This document shows, piece after piece, positions 11,036-22,345 of a stretch of 64,000 nt of DNA. Origin of the DNA: Strongylocentrotus droebachiensis (taxonomy: Eukaryota > Echinodermata > Echinoidea > Camarodonta > Strongylocentrotidae); assembly GCA_035222895.1 (NCBI GenBank), contig JAVYIG010000095.1, positions 558,001 to 622,000 on the forward strand. The letters run 5' to 3'. The notes under the pieces are model-generated. The model was not told the DNA's origin. It saw only the letters and a list, made by a program, of their open reading frames with translations, and did not search any database. The position numbers and the translations under genes were made by a program. Position 1 is the stretch's first letter, and the number at the start of each line of letters is the position of its first letter.

Positions 11036-11707
11036 TCTTTTTGTGTTCGAGGGGGGGGGGGTCACATGCTTTGTCATTGTATTACTCCTATTTAAAAAAA
11101 AGAGAGGTAAAGTGTAGGGTGAAGAGATATATTTGTCTTTGCAATAACGATTAGACTCCAGCCAATGTGTGAGATGTAGGTGTGAAGCAAACATCCGGCT
11201 CAAGGGATATGACAGGGAAATCACGTAAGAAACTAATAAGGTTGATGTTCAAACACAAATCATAGAAGTTATCACGAGTTTGTCTCCTACTTCTTACCCT
11301 TTCCTGTTCAGCAATCGCAATCTTATCTTTTCAAGTAGGGAAAATCATATCTTGTAATGCTTGGTGTACAAGCTTATACATTCTTTTAATATTTTATTAT
11401 CAAAAAGCACATATCATTATTTTGTCACATGCTTTGACAAAACTGAAGCACCATACTTGGATCATGGACCTACTATGAGTAGGTCCATGCCTGAATTCAA
11501 GGAATGCTAATGCAATACAGAGTAAACAGTCACAAAAAAGTGGTGTTTTCCCATCATGTGATTTTGTGTTTGGATAGTTAAGATTTTTTCCTTTGCATGC
11601 TTCTTTCTTGTTCAAAGCCCAAAGTCCAGCATATTTATTAGACAAACCAGACAGGAATTCTAACGAGTCTTTTAGGTTCTCAACCTATGAATTGGCTAGT
11701 GCGGATC

Positions 11708-11985
11708 AATAGGCCATTTTTGTAATGAATCAAATCTTTCTTAAGTGCCCGGAGGCTCCTTTCAGATTTTCAATAGTCAGAATGCGAATTGCATACATTA
11801 CATGTTGTTAGGTAGCCAAAGCCATAATGTTGGTCCTGCCTAACAATGATTATTATATACAATTTGCATTCTGACTATTGAAATACAATTACCGTATTTG
11901 TAGCAGGTGAATTAATTAATTTGTAATGAGGCACTTAATAAAGGTTCGTGCTTTACACTTGATTACATTACAAAAATGGTCTATT
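11708..11985. mobile_element. Inverted-repeat element, 'AGTCAGAATGCGAA' family, full copy
   Basis: 278 bp with ends AATAGGCCATTTTTGTAATG and the near-inverse CATTACAAAAATGGTCTATT. The central part is a second palindrome: TTTCAATAGTCAGAATGCGA (11767-11786) faces GCATTCTGACTATTGAAA. Partial copies lie near 22143, 41160 and 43972. It is non-coding. Confidence 0.85.
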
Positions 11986-12643
11986 TGTCACACCCCTCCC
12001 CCTCCCTCCAGCCCTGCTATAGAGTCTGAAAATTGCTTCATTTTGATTTGTAATTCATCCTTTCATCCTTTTAAATCTTGAGCATTGTTACAAGCAAAGT
12101 TTGTGAATCAATTATCCCTTGTAATAAGCACATAGAGCACATACATGTACAATAAGGCATTTACTTCAATGAACCGATGCCCCTCTAAATGTATTAGCAG
12201 TTATTCTTATCTTTCTTCATATAGTGTCACTTTAGAACCTACTGGAAAAACGTATTTTTCTGAGGAATTTATTCAGAATCCCCCTTCTATTCTTAATTTT
12301 GATGAATGCTTTATTATCTGCTGTGAATTCCCACGAATATGAATATCTCTGATTTCATTTTCTGTTCATCTTATTTTCGTTTCTCTTTGTGTAAATAGCC
12401 GGTGTTGTGTTAGCACTCTGATTCCAACCATATACGGATTTCATAAGTATATTGATCTTTTCTAGTATTGATACTCGTGTTCTATGAATCATTTTATGAA
12501 TCTTATCATTACATTCTCCTTTAGTCAACATAGAATGTGTTTTTGAAGTGGGAACAAACATGCACACGAGGAAGTTTGGAAGAAAAAAATAGACGTGAAG
12601 CTTTGAGATCAAGATAAAATCTCAGATTATTAGTACGATTGTC

Positions 12644-12675
12644 ATATGGTCATTTTCACAGTAAAGGGTGTAACT
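12644..12675 (+). repeat. Left terminal inverted repeat of the 4.88-kb element
   Basis: 32 bp with no mismatch against the reverse complement of 17494-17525. The sequences diverge immediately on both sides, which marks the element boundary. Confidence 0.88.
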
Positions 12676-13009
12676 CTGAAATTTGAACATTTTTATCTCT
12701 AGTGATCTCATAAAGCTACAGAATTCAAAGATATTTTGGCATATGAGTAACCTACTTGGGTGCTACCTTGGGTAGCATAGACATCTTCAGGGATTACTTC
12801 GTTAAATTTTGGCAGGCACATAAGTACCCTAAATGTGACCCTTTTGGTGTACACAAAATACATAGACATTTTTGTAAAGCCCTGCATTTTTTTCAGGAAC
12901 AGTGAGGATTGTTTTTGTTATGCAGAATGTGAAGTTAGATGTTCAATGAAAAGTGCCAAAGAAGTTTAAACTGTAACGGCTCATCTATTTTTGAGAACAG
13001 AGTGTCGTA

Positions 13010-13985
13010 ATTTGTCGTTTCGGAGACTTCATTTTCCGTTAACAATAGTTAACAAACTTCATGTGAAGAGCTCTGGTTTGAAAAGTGCTTTCTATCATTT
13101 CTTTTGTTCTTGATATAACACTTGATATCTATACTTCCAACTAATGACAAAATTTTTCTGAGCATGTTGCTTGTAAGAATTTTTTAAAAGTTTGACTGAG
13201 TCGACCCAATTTTCCGTTAGCTGATTTGAAGCCTCCGAAACAAACTATTCGGACAGCTTGTACAAATATGAATGTAGGAATTTATCCAATCATTATATCA
13301 AAATGTAGCATAAGGACCCCTAAGTCACTTGTCAATAAACAGCTTAGATATTCCCAACTATTAGAAAATAATAGACATTACAAACTTTCCGTTAGCACTT
13401 GAAGCCTCCGAAACACTTGAAGCCTCCGAAACAGCAAAAAGATTATTTTTCATTTTTTAAATACCTAGACCGATGTGTTTCATGTTAAATCTGCATGGCA
13501 ATCATATGTTAGGATGTGCAGGCTCCCTTGAAGTTGAAAGTAAATAGATATCCAGTTAATTTTTTTCAAGACTTACTAATAACCAAAAAAACTTGTTTCG
13601 GAGGCTTCAAACTGTAGTTAACACCATATTTTTTGCTATTGTGATTTTATAGATAGGGGAATGTTTACAGTTTTCCTATTTTATGTTTGGTTTTGGTCTA
13701 ATAAAATACAGGAATGTGTTAGATGTTATTGGATTTTTATATTTTTAACGATTTACAATAGTCAGCATTTCAGAAAGAAATTTTACACCAGTGCTAGGAG
13801 TATTCACCCGTTTCAAACCTTGATAATGTAAGAATCATTTACCAAATAATAAAAAAAGTTGATACATATAAATCTTCCAAGTTTAATGAATATTTTAATA
13901 TATAAAATATCAAAATGAATCGCTATATTTTCCCAAATTATAAGACATCCTTAACATTTATCCAATTTGTTTCGGAGGCTTCATT
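13010..13985. repeat. Left cluster of the GAAGCCTCCGAAAC motif
   Basis: Six copies: + orientation at 13226-13242, 13399-13414 and 13417-13433; - orientation near 13014-13031 (one substitution), 13594-13610 and 13968-13983. Adjacent boxes are TTCCGTTAAC, TTCCGTTAG (twice), GTAGTTAAC and GTGTTAAC. Spacing is roughly 175-375 bp. These are candidate transposase-binding subterminal repeats. Confidence 0.85.
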
Positions 13986-14267
13986 TAGTGTTAACCACAT
14001 GTATTATGCTCTTTGCCAACCCCTTAGGATCAAATGGCATAGGCCATGCCATCCAAAAACCATTTGTAACAGTAGGAGAGAAATTTGGTGGGTAAAGAAC
14101 CCTCTAGAATTGTTAGGGAAGCAGTGTGTACAACCCCTTTTAAGACAATGGAATACTAATAATAATATTCGGTTCTTTTATAGCACATATTGAACGTCTC
14201 TATGCGCTTCCAAATTTGAAAATTATTACCCCAGCTTTAGCATGGCTTCCATTACGGCGCTTAAGCA

Positions 14268-14400
14268 TTTCAAGGAATTAATTCCTGCCAGGTAGCCAAT
14301 TTACCTCACCTGGGTCAAGTGTGGCAAATGTAGATTAATGTCTTGCCAAAGGACATTAGTGCTGCGGCAGGACTCGAATTAATAGACCATGAAGATCTTG
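14268..14400 (-). mobile_element. SINE fragment inside the 4.88-kb element
   Basis: Carries CCAGGTAGCCAATTTACC, CACCTGGGTCAAGTGTGGCA and GCTGCGGCAGGACTCGAATT, i.e. the SINE body plus a B-box-like segment (GATTCGAGTCC on the - strand, with changes). Confidence 0.65.
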
Positions 14401-14721
14401 AAGATATTGACAAGGTTACAGCAACATGTACTAGCAACATCTGATACTACATGTAGTTAGCATCTCTTCCAGACAGGCATGAACACTGCAGACAGTTCTC
14501 TCATTTCCTTACTGTTATGCACAAGAATATAGAGGTAAGAACTGTATATTGTGTCCTTTAATTTCTTTACTTGTACTTTTTTTAATGTGTCATTGTAATG
14601 GAACTGATGTGTGAAAGTTTTTAAAGTTTAGATTTGTCACTAAAAATATAGTGAGGCCTAGTTAAGATCTGTATTGTACATTGTACATGTACCTTTATCA
14701 TACTCATTTTTTGTTGTTGTA

Positions 14722-15216
14722 AAGGTTGAGTGACATCCAAATATAGTTTGATTCCTGTTGATGTGCAGCCTAAAAAAAAAATGCTCCAAATCTCATTCAT
14801 TTTGTGACATCATATGTAAATCATTAGTGAGCTAACAAGAGACAGTGGTATGTATAATAGCTTAACCAGAGCTGATCACTTGTTTACAATAGACCATACA
14901 ATACCAACATATGAGTTGCTATGTCAGAAGTGGTGTAGCATCACCAGGAAAAGAAAGGTAATGTGGAGGTATTTGTGAGCATGTGCTGAGCTGGAGAAAG
15001 TTACATACCAATTTCTCTTGTTAGCTCACTAATGATTAACAGATAGATGAATGAGATCTGGAATATTTATTTAGGTGGAGCTTAGCAGGTCTGAGAAAAT
15101 TATTGTAAAATATTTTAAAATCTATGAAATATATTTATAACAAATTATGAGCTGTATGCAGCCCTGCACATAAACATGAATCAATTTATATTTGGATGTC
15201 ACCTGACTTTTAAGGT
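14722..15216. mobile_element. ~495-bp inverted-repeat element nested in the 4.88-kb element
   Basis: Outer ends GAGTGACATCCAAATATA (left) and TATATTTGGATGTCACCT (right) are inverted. Inner arms share ATCATTAGTGAGCTAACAAG on the left and its inverse CTTGTTAGCTCACTAATGAT on the right. The loop around 14880-14960 has no phase-compatible exon. Confidence 0.75.
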
Positions 15217-15671
15217 TTGCCTCAGTACCAAATGTTTAAATTAGACTTCTGATATACATGTGTATACAATATACAGGTCTATGGCTATGCACAATGGTAA
15301 ACCAGTAACAATGAATGAAATCCTTGTACATATTACAATTTTGAACAGGTTATTCCTGCAAATCCATGGGCAAAACAGATTAAAACAAGTCTGTCATTAA
15401 TTAGTAATTAGTAATTAAGATTTGTGCAATGTACACATTAAGCATCCTTAGTGATGGTGCCCATATCGACTACTGAACTAGTTCTTAAAAAACACATGGA
15501 TAAATAATAAAATATTATGTGATGCACTATGCAAATATACGTTCAAGATGTACTTTTAAAATCAAACAAATTTATTGTTTTTTAGTATCCAAGCTCAGAT
15601 ATACATGTATGTATGAACATTGTTCTGTGCAGTACAAACTGCTAATTTCCTATTTTCTTCTCCAATTGCAG

Positions 15672-15760
15672 CATCAAATGTGAGCGATTATGTTGCCATA
15701 TATTTTGATGCACCTTCATCTAGCAGCAGGATTACAAGTGGGGTGGTTTTCATGGCTCCT
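15672..15760 (+). CDS. Internal exon of an unrecognised protein in the 4.88-kb element
   Basis: Strong acceptor (TTCTTCTCCAATTGCAG) and donor (CT|GTAAGTATT). Encodes SNVSDYVAIYFDAPSSSS then RITSGVVFMAP. It ends in phase 0 and joins the exon at 15985. The pattern V.IYFD..(x)..SGVVF followed by VKVKFM looks like a small beta-barrel (Tudor/SH3-like), a weak analogy only. The exon needs one leftover base from an upstream exon that I could not find. Confidence 0.6.
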
Positions 15761-15984
15761 GTAAGTATTACCCATGTTAGATCTCAGATTATTAAAAAAA
15801 TACTTAGACAAAAAGATTTTTCTAAAATGTATATGAGCAGGTGTTGTGGTACTGAACAAAGTTAACAGGGTGAATTAAAATAAGGGACTGTGAGATATTT
15901 CAAGGAAGTGAAATGGATTCTGAAAGCTGTTTATCTGTGTTTTAATGAAAGTTTGTATTTACTATATTCTTATTTTGCTACTAG

Positions 15985-16170
15985 GTAAAGGCTTTGATTG
16001 ATGACAATGTCAAAGTCAAATTCATGCGCCAGAACAGCAATGGTCTGTATGAATTTACAGAGGACTGTGAAGCCCATCAGCCTAAAAAAGATGTACCGGT
16101 AATACAGAAGATGACTCTACCAACCAGCACCCCTACCCCAGCAGACAGAGCTTACCTTTATAATTTTTAA
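15985..16170 (+). CDS. Terminal exon of the same unrecognised protein
   Basis: The acceptor TTTTGCTACTAG opens a frame of 61 residues: VKALIDDNVKVKFMRQ, GLYEFTEDCEAHQPKKDVP, and an end in TPADRAYLYNF before TAA (16168-16170). Codon use looks like real coding sequence and the two exons are in frame. It may be the C-terminus of the element's transposase or accessory protein, or of a captured host gene. No known family was recognised. Confidence 0.6.
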   Translation, partial: VKALIDDNVKVKFMRQNSNGLYEFTEDCEAHQPKKDVPVIQKMTLPTSTPTPADRAYLYNF

Positions 16171-16555
16171 GAAGGAGAACTGGACATGTTGGCAGATAAA
16201 TTTCTTTGAAATAAGAAGTAGATCACAATTGTGTTCCAGGACAAAAACCTGTAAATACTTACCATGCTATTGGTTTCAAATATATGAATGTCTGTGTAAA
16301 TGTAAACACATAACAAACAAGTTCGTGGAAGCCACTGTGCGGAAATTTAATTCTTTGCACTAAGAATAAATGATGACAAAGACGCAAGTGAAGGGTAGTG
16401 GTACATTGCTATGAATTAACATAAATGGTATCTATGTGAACAATTATTTTAAGTACTTTACTTACAGTTCAAGATTTCATCAAACCTTCAAAAGTAAGGT
16501 TAAATTTCGCTTTGTATATTGCCTTTGTAGTTGACAATATAGTGTGTTAACATGT

Positions 16556-16995
16556 TTGAAGCCTCCGAAACACTACTTTGAACTGATCCTATACATGTAT
16601 ATAGGATCAATATAGGATGAATGTTTCAACTTTGATATGAGAAAAGTGATTTCCTTGGAAATTACATACTTGACAATATATTCCCTGAGTATCAGCACAG
16701 ATTTGAAATCCTCATGGATTCTATTAAGTGACTTTGCAATGTTTGTGTACTGAACATAAAACTCATCGTATTAAGTAAAGATAATTTGTAACATACATGT
16801 ACCGTACTTTATATTAACAAGTATTTTTACTCTCTAAACAAATGTTTTAGGTGTTATATTAGTAATTTACCATATCATTAACAGTTTTAAGTTGAATTTT
16901 TCTTAATATGTTACCTAAGTAATGGACAACATTTTATGTTAACATGATTGAAGCCTCCGAAACAGGCATTTTGTTAACCTGAAGCCTCCGAAACA
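16556..16995 (+). repeat. Right cluster of the GAAGCCTCCGAAAC motif
   Basis: Three + oriented copies at 16556-16572, 16948-16964 and 16979-16995, each preceded by GTTAAC (GTTAACATGTTTGAAGCC, GTTAACATGATTGAAGCC, GTTAACCTGAAGCC). They start about 385 bp after the stop codon of the terminal exon. Confidence 0.85.
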
Positions 16996-17493
16996 CACAC
17001 ATAAGAAATTTTCAACTTCCTCATTTGAAATGCGATTTCTTTGGAATTTGCATGGTAATTAGCCCTCACTGAATGGTATTTGTAGAGTAATTTTTATTTT
17101 GCTCCCCCTCTTGGAAGATAGGTAAATTTGAAAAATTAAATGTCAAAGTCATATTTTATCTTGAATTTGACAAACGCATTGAATTTTTTTAAAGACCAAA
17201 TAAGTTTGACCAAAAAAGCTTTATAAGCCTTTAAGTACATTAGAATAGCAAATGAAAAATTGCAATTGAATTATGTTTGGAGAACAAATGTTGTCATTTA
17301 AGTTGATAGAATTAAAATGCTGTTTTTGTTCAAATTTATCATATTTGTCACAGTTGTTCATTATTTTTCCAGGTTTCTCATGTAGTTTAAGCTCCAGAAC
17401 CAAAAAAAATCCATAATTTAGACACTTATAGTACTAATTTTAGTAGAAATGATTATGAAAACATATTTTGAAATTTTGACCCTGTTTGAGAAA

Positions 17494-17525
17494 AGTTACA
17501 CCCTTTACTGTGAAAATGACCATAT
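17494..17525 (-). repeat. Right terminal inverted repeat of the 4.88-kb element
   Basis: Perfect inverse of 12644-12675 over 32 bp. Confidence 0.88.
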
Positions 17526-17935
17526 TTGAACAATGGCTACGTGCAGTAGGACTCATAAAGGGGGCTTTTTTGGTAGTAAAATCAAAGGCATTTGTTGAAA
17601 TCTCTTGGAGATCCGGGGTCTATGTCCATCTCTTTGTCAATAATTTGCAATCAATCACTGCATAAATACTGAGGGGGGCTTATTTCAAGCAAATATGGGG
17701 AGTTCCCAACTCTGACTGTCTTTTTGTTTGTTTACCTAACAAAGGAGGCAACCAGCCTCATCACCAGAATGCATATATTGACACATGTCTCCTTAAAAAC
17801 AATAATTGATTCCCCTGATCCACGAACTTGAGACATGTTTTTGAATTATCAATTGCAAGAAAAATCAAATTTAAGTTTTGCTTGATACCCTAATTACATA
17901 ATCATTTTTCACTGTCATACTTGTAGCTTAAATGC

Positions 17936-19176
17936 CTGGGCCCGTATTCAATAAACTTCTTAAGCTTGAAATCTAAGTACTTTTTCTTAAATTTTGGCTA
18001 AGAAAAAATCTTAGCCAAAAATCGTATTCTATAACAGCAATGGGGACTTAAGAAATTTGCCTTAAAATTAAGAAGGATTCTTAGATTTTATCTAAGAAAA
18101 AGGACTTAAGTAGCATGTCGTATTCTAATATAATCGAGATATCTAAGATAAGTAAGAAATCTACCCTATATTTAAGCATACTACGAGGATGCTTAAATGG
18201 GGCTTTGGCACCGGCAGCTCAGTGATGCTGCAAGCAACCGCTTCGGGTTTCGATCAAATGGAATAAAAACAATGCATGCAGCGCGAGCGCAGGTTATTAG
18301 TTGACCTATATAACAACGTAAGCTTCGCGTAATACAGCGTCGACGGCGCAGCGCGCAGGAGCGCCATAGGCTCTGTGTACTTGTACTTATGTATGTTTGT
18401 TTGTACACAACTAAACGAGTATAGCATACATGCATAACACTAAATCATGACATGGCTGTCGTATATAAAGAAACCGTCTCTTACTTTATTAGTCTTTGGC
18501 GCTAAAGTATGGAAACAGGGAATAATGTGCAATCGGCATAATATTAGGTGAGACAAAATTTGTTATAGTATGAGTCTGATAAAGGTTACATCTAGCCATT
18601 TGATTAATTTTAGGCCATCATAACAGTAGACGATGTAAAACAATGAGCTCCAAATCCAATGCTAGCGCTGGTCGGCCGGCTAGCGACGGCGCTCCCTTCA
18701 TACTCACAGACCCTGCGGCTGCGACATAATAAGTAAGCCCGGTTGGGCTACTCGGAGTTGTTTGACAGAAAAGTATAAAAAGCCTACAGTGGATGTTAGA
18801 TCTAGCCTCAGGTGGTCTTGACTAGACTGTTTTAGTGTCAGTTGGTCAATCCCGAAATAATTATGTGAGTATCGTTCCTCCCTTACGCTCTCCCATACAT
18901 GTTAGTGTATAATTTTCGTGCGGTGCGATTTTTATTTTAAGACGCAAATTACATAGGCAAATCGAGTTGCAATTAATTCGCTCGAGTCGACCACATCATC
19001 TTTCCCACATGACGTCATCGGGTCTAAGAATTTGTCTTATCTTTCGTCTTAGCTGAGACAAACTGCTTTACGTGTTTAGAATACGGCTAAGGCAACTTTC
19101 TTAACCTAGACAAATTCTTAGACATTTTCTTAGACTTAAGAAAAATGTCTTAGAAGTTTATTGAATACGGGCCCAG
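17936..19176. mobile_element. 1.24-kb non-autonomous element with GGGCCCGTATTCA ends
   Basis: Ends CTGGGCCCGTATTCAATAAA and TTTATTGAATACGGGCCCAG are perfect inverses over about 25 bp. Subterminal parts are full of CTTAGA/TCTAAG words. The middle (18200-18950) is more GC-rich, with no recognised protein. I see no convincing target duplication. Harbinger-like elements are the nearest analogy by end sequence. Confidence 0.8.
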
Positions 19177-19803
19177 AGATCTAGGCTATTTAGTTTGGCA
19201 ATTCAAACAAGTTATAACTATTAAAACATACCGTTCATTACAAGTCTTGGAAAAAATGACAAGGGAAATGCATCGGAGAGTAGTTGGCTGCAAAAAGTCT
19301 GAATTAATTGAATGATAAAGATTTTGGTGGTATGAATAGTCTATGGCTTTGAAAGGGGTAATTTTTTTAAAGAAACAAAATATCGCTTATTGCTATGAGG
19401 AAGTAAAATTAGTCGTGAAATTGTCACGGTAGGGTTGATCTCTTCAAATATTAATGGTGGCTACATTATGGATTGTTATGGTTCACCACTGGCTTCCTGC
19501 TCCCTTGCCTCACTATGGATGAGGTGTGAATCATTCTGATGGGGTTTTTAACTTTTTATCTCCCTTTTATTGTCCTCTTCACTCTTTCTGTTGTGCCACT
19601 AGTTCCTACGGCCCAAACATAGTCATGTTGTGGTTTTATAACAAAGGCTTAGTTATTTGAATTATTAGGGGTTGGGCTAACAAGACTCAAAATAAGATTG
19701 GGGGAAAATGGGGGGAATTTTCTCAACAACTGCAATTGTACTATTGTAAAGTTTGTTTTTCTAACACATTTATCTTGTTTATGACCTTTTCTCTGTCTGT
19801 CTG

Positions 19804-19846
<43 letters not shown>

Positions 19847-22142
19847 TGCTCTCTCTATCTCTCTCTCTGTCTGACTGTCTTTCTGTCTCTCTCTCTCTCT
19901 GTCGCACACTCTATTTCCCCTTCTTCTGCTATCTCTCCTTCCCTTCTGTATCATACTTTTTTCAATTTTAACATTATGAAAACTATTCCTGTATAGTTCT
20001 TTATCAAAAGCAAACTATAATGACTTTTCTTTATTTTTAGTGTCCAATATAAGGAAATGTTGTTATTTACCAACTCTTGTGAAACCAATCTGCTAAATGT
20101 CAATTTTCAGAATGTATTTGTATGAAACTGGAATTGATTAGATTGTAATTACTCTCATTTTTGTTTTATTTGATTTCCTTGTAATCAAATTGCTGTGACC
20201 AAAAATTAACAAGTCCTGTTTAGCCGGGTAATCATTAGATTTCATTAACAAACTCTTTACAATTATTACCAATAAAAATTGCTGGGTCTGATCTAGCCAG
20301 ACTATAGACTAAATCTCACATAGATTCTGTACATTAACATTCCCTAACAAAAACCATTGTTACGCTGGTTTAGGCTCGGTCCAAGCCATTAATGGATTGT
20401 ATTCTATTACATTATAAACCCAATGCTGGATTTACGCTTTTGTTAAAAATCTGGTTTTACAAAGGAAGTTAGTTGAGCTTCAAGTTTCCTCTCGTTAAAC
20501 GTGATTTCAGACCCAGGGTCGAGTTTAACTGAATTATTATGGACCAATTTTTTTTAAATAAAGGTTTCAAACAAGAGTCTGATCAAGTAGACTTAAATGA
20601 TGGCTGCCCTTCAGGAGAAGGGTAAATATTTGAACAAGTTAATATTAATAATCATGCAGGTATTTCATTCATTGTTGTTATTTTCACTCATTATTGATCT
20701 GTGGTCATGATGATTTTCATATTTTCCTGGTTTGTACAAAAGAAAGGTTACCTAATTACCTTGGTAAAGACCAGCACTAACACCCACACGCTAGTTTTGT
20801 TTAATATATTAATTTTCCAAACGATGGAAGCTACCATATTTGTGGCTTTGGATAAATAAAATAAAGCGATCAATTTCCTGGTCCCTATCCATTCATTTGA
20901 TAATATATCAAAATAGAACACAAGGATTCTTATCATTCACATTCTTTGTTTATTTCTTCATTTTTTTTTACCTTGGCAAGTTTTTCACCAAGTTTGTAAA
21001 CATGCACCCAAAATGTAATTTTGTTAGACAAGCTATTAACTATGGTTCTTTTTTGCTTTACTTTTCATCCTGTTACCAATAATCTTCTGTGATATCCAAT
21101 GTTATACTGCAAGCCTTTCTTTTTCCAAATATTTTAGGTTCAGCATCAAAATCTTACCCAAATCAACACGATTAAGTCTTTTAGATATATGTTGATGTGA
21201 GGAAACTGATTAGAATTAACAACAAAAAAAACATGCATTTGGGAGTACCTAAAGGATTTTTTTTGGGGAACGACTGATTATGAGGAAAAGGAAGTTTAAC
21301 GCCAAAATCTAGGGTTGTGAGAGAGAAACCAGTTGAATCACGGCGTATTTACACACATACAGTTAATGTCTTATTTACCCTAATTCAGCACCTGTGAGTA
21401 GCCTACATTCAGGAATAACCATTGTAATCACAAATAAAAGAAAGAGGTTATGAATAGAAAAGTTACAAAACAGTCTGGGGTAGACGTGTTTTAATAGAGG
21501 AAATATATGCCAACAGTGATTTAGTTTCTATTGCATGCCCTATTAAGCATGCAGTATAGATCTTTAGTAGTGTGGGGAATTTTGCTACATTAGTACATTG
21601 ACTTTGGGTGCAGTCAAGGATTCAGTATTTCAAAATGGATTTCACAAAGGATAGTGTAATATGCTTCTGTCATGAGTTTGTTATGTAATAGAGTTACTTA
21701 TTACTTTAAACATATTTAAGGGATTTAAACAAACACACATGTACAATAGTTAAATAAAAGATAACATTCAACCAATAAGAGGAAAGGATGCAACATTAAT
21801 CTGGAGCAACACGATAGCCAAGGACAGAAAAGAATTATTATAATCTTGATTTTGTGTAGCTTATATATATCCCTTGAACATGAATATGATTCCAAAGTAA
21901 AAATTGAAATAAATCTTCATGAATGAGATTGTAGATTATCATAGATATTTTGTCTAATGTTTTGATGTTTGTATTACCCGCAGGGCAACTTGCCTGTAAA
22001 GTAAGATAATAATCAACCATAATTTTGCTTTGCTCTCTCAGATATATTATCAAATGTAATTAACTACAACATGCCCCCCAGGAAGAAGACTTTCAAAGCA
22101 TTGAATTCTATTCAACTGCATTTAACTTTAGAAAAAGAAGAA
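19177..22142. other. Intergenic stretch
   Basis: AT-rich sequence with no supported gene. Its only clear feature is the CT microsatellite at 19793-19910. The opposite-strand arginine/glutamate-rich frame over that tract is a repeat artefact. Confidence 0.6.
19793..19910 (+). repeat. CT microsatellite
   Basis: Roughly 118 bp of (CT)n with interspersed GT and TTTC words; no gene at its edges. Confidence 0.9.
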
Positions 22143-22345
22143 TAGACAATTTTGCAAAATGTTATCAATGCACTGCCCTTTATAAAGTGCCTCTTTACAA
22201 ATCATTTTGTTCACCTGTTACAAATAATTTTATTTCAATAGTCAGAATGCGAATAACATACTTTAATTGTTGCTAGGTAGGACAAACAGTATGGCTTGTC
22301 TTACCTAGCAACATGGAATGTATGAAATTCACATTCAACCATATT
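22143..22345. mobile_element. Partial copy of the 'AGTCAGAATGCGAA' inverted-repeat family
   Basis: Contains TTCACCTGTTACAAATAA and TTTCAATAGTCAGAATGCGA followed by a small palindrome around TTGCTAGGTAGGACAAAC and GTCTTACCTAGCAAC. The right outer end has decayed. Confidence 0.7.

Larger units (their letters stand above)
12644..17525 (+). mobile_element. Unclassified 4.88-kb DNA transposon with internal motif repeats and coding exons
   Basis: The two ends are a perfect 32-bp inverted repeat (12644-12675 and 17494-17525). The outer 20 bases are ATATGGTCATTTTCACAGTA, followed by AAGGGTGTAACT. The interior has nine copies of TTGAAGCCTCCGAAACA (one with a base change), in both orientations, near 13014, 13226, 13399, 13417, 13594, 13968, 16556, 16948 and 16979, and I saw none elsewhere in the window. 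Most have GTTAAC or CCGTTAG within about 15 bases. Two + strand exons near the right end encode the C-terminus of an unknown protein. A SINE and a smaller inverted-repeat element lie inside it. The ends fit a TA or ATAT target duplication, but a palindromic target cannot be told from part of the repeat. I could not place it in a known superfamily. Confidence 0.75.

Noticed and set aside
14914-14957. Possible upstream exon of the unknown transposon protein
   Set aside because: The only open frames end in phases that do not join the exon at 15672, and it lies in the loop of a nested inverted-repeat element.
18193-18435. 80-residue Cys/Arg-rich - strand frame inside the 1.24-kb element
   Set aside because: No homology or splice support; a chance frame in a GC-richer segment.
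19649-19996. Arg/Glu-rich and Leu/Ser-rich frames on both strands
   Set aside because: Translations of the CT microsatellite.
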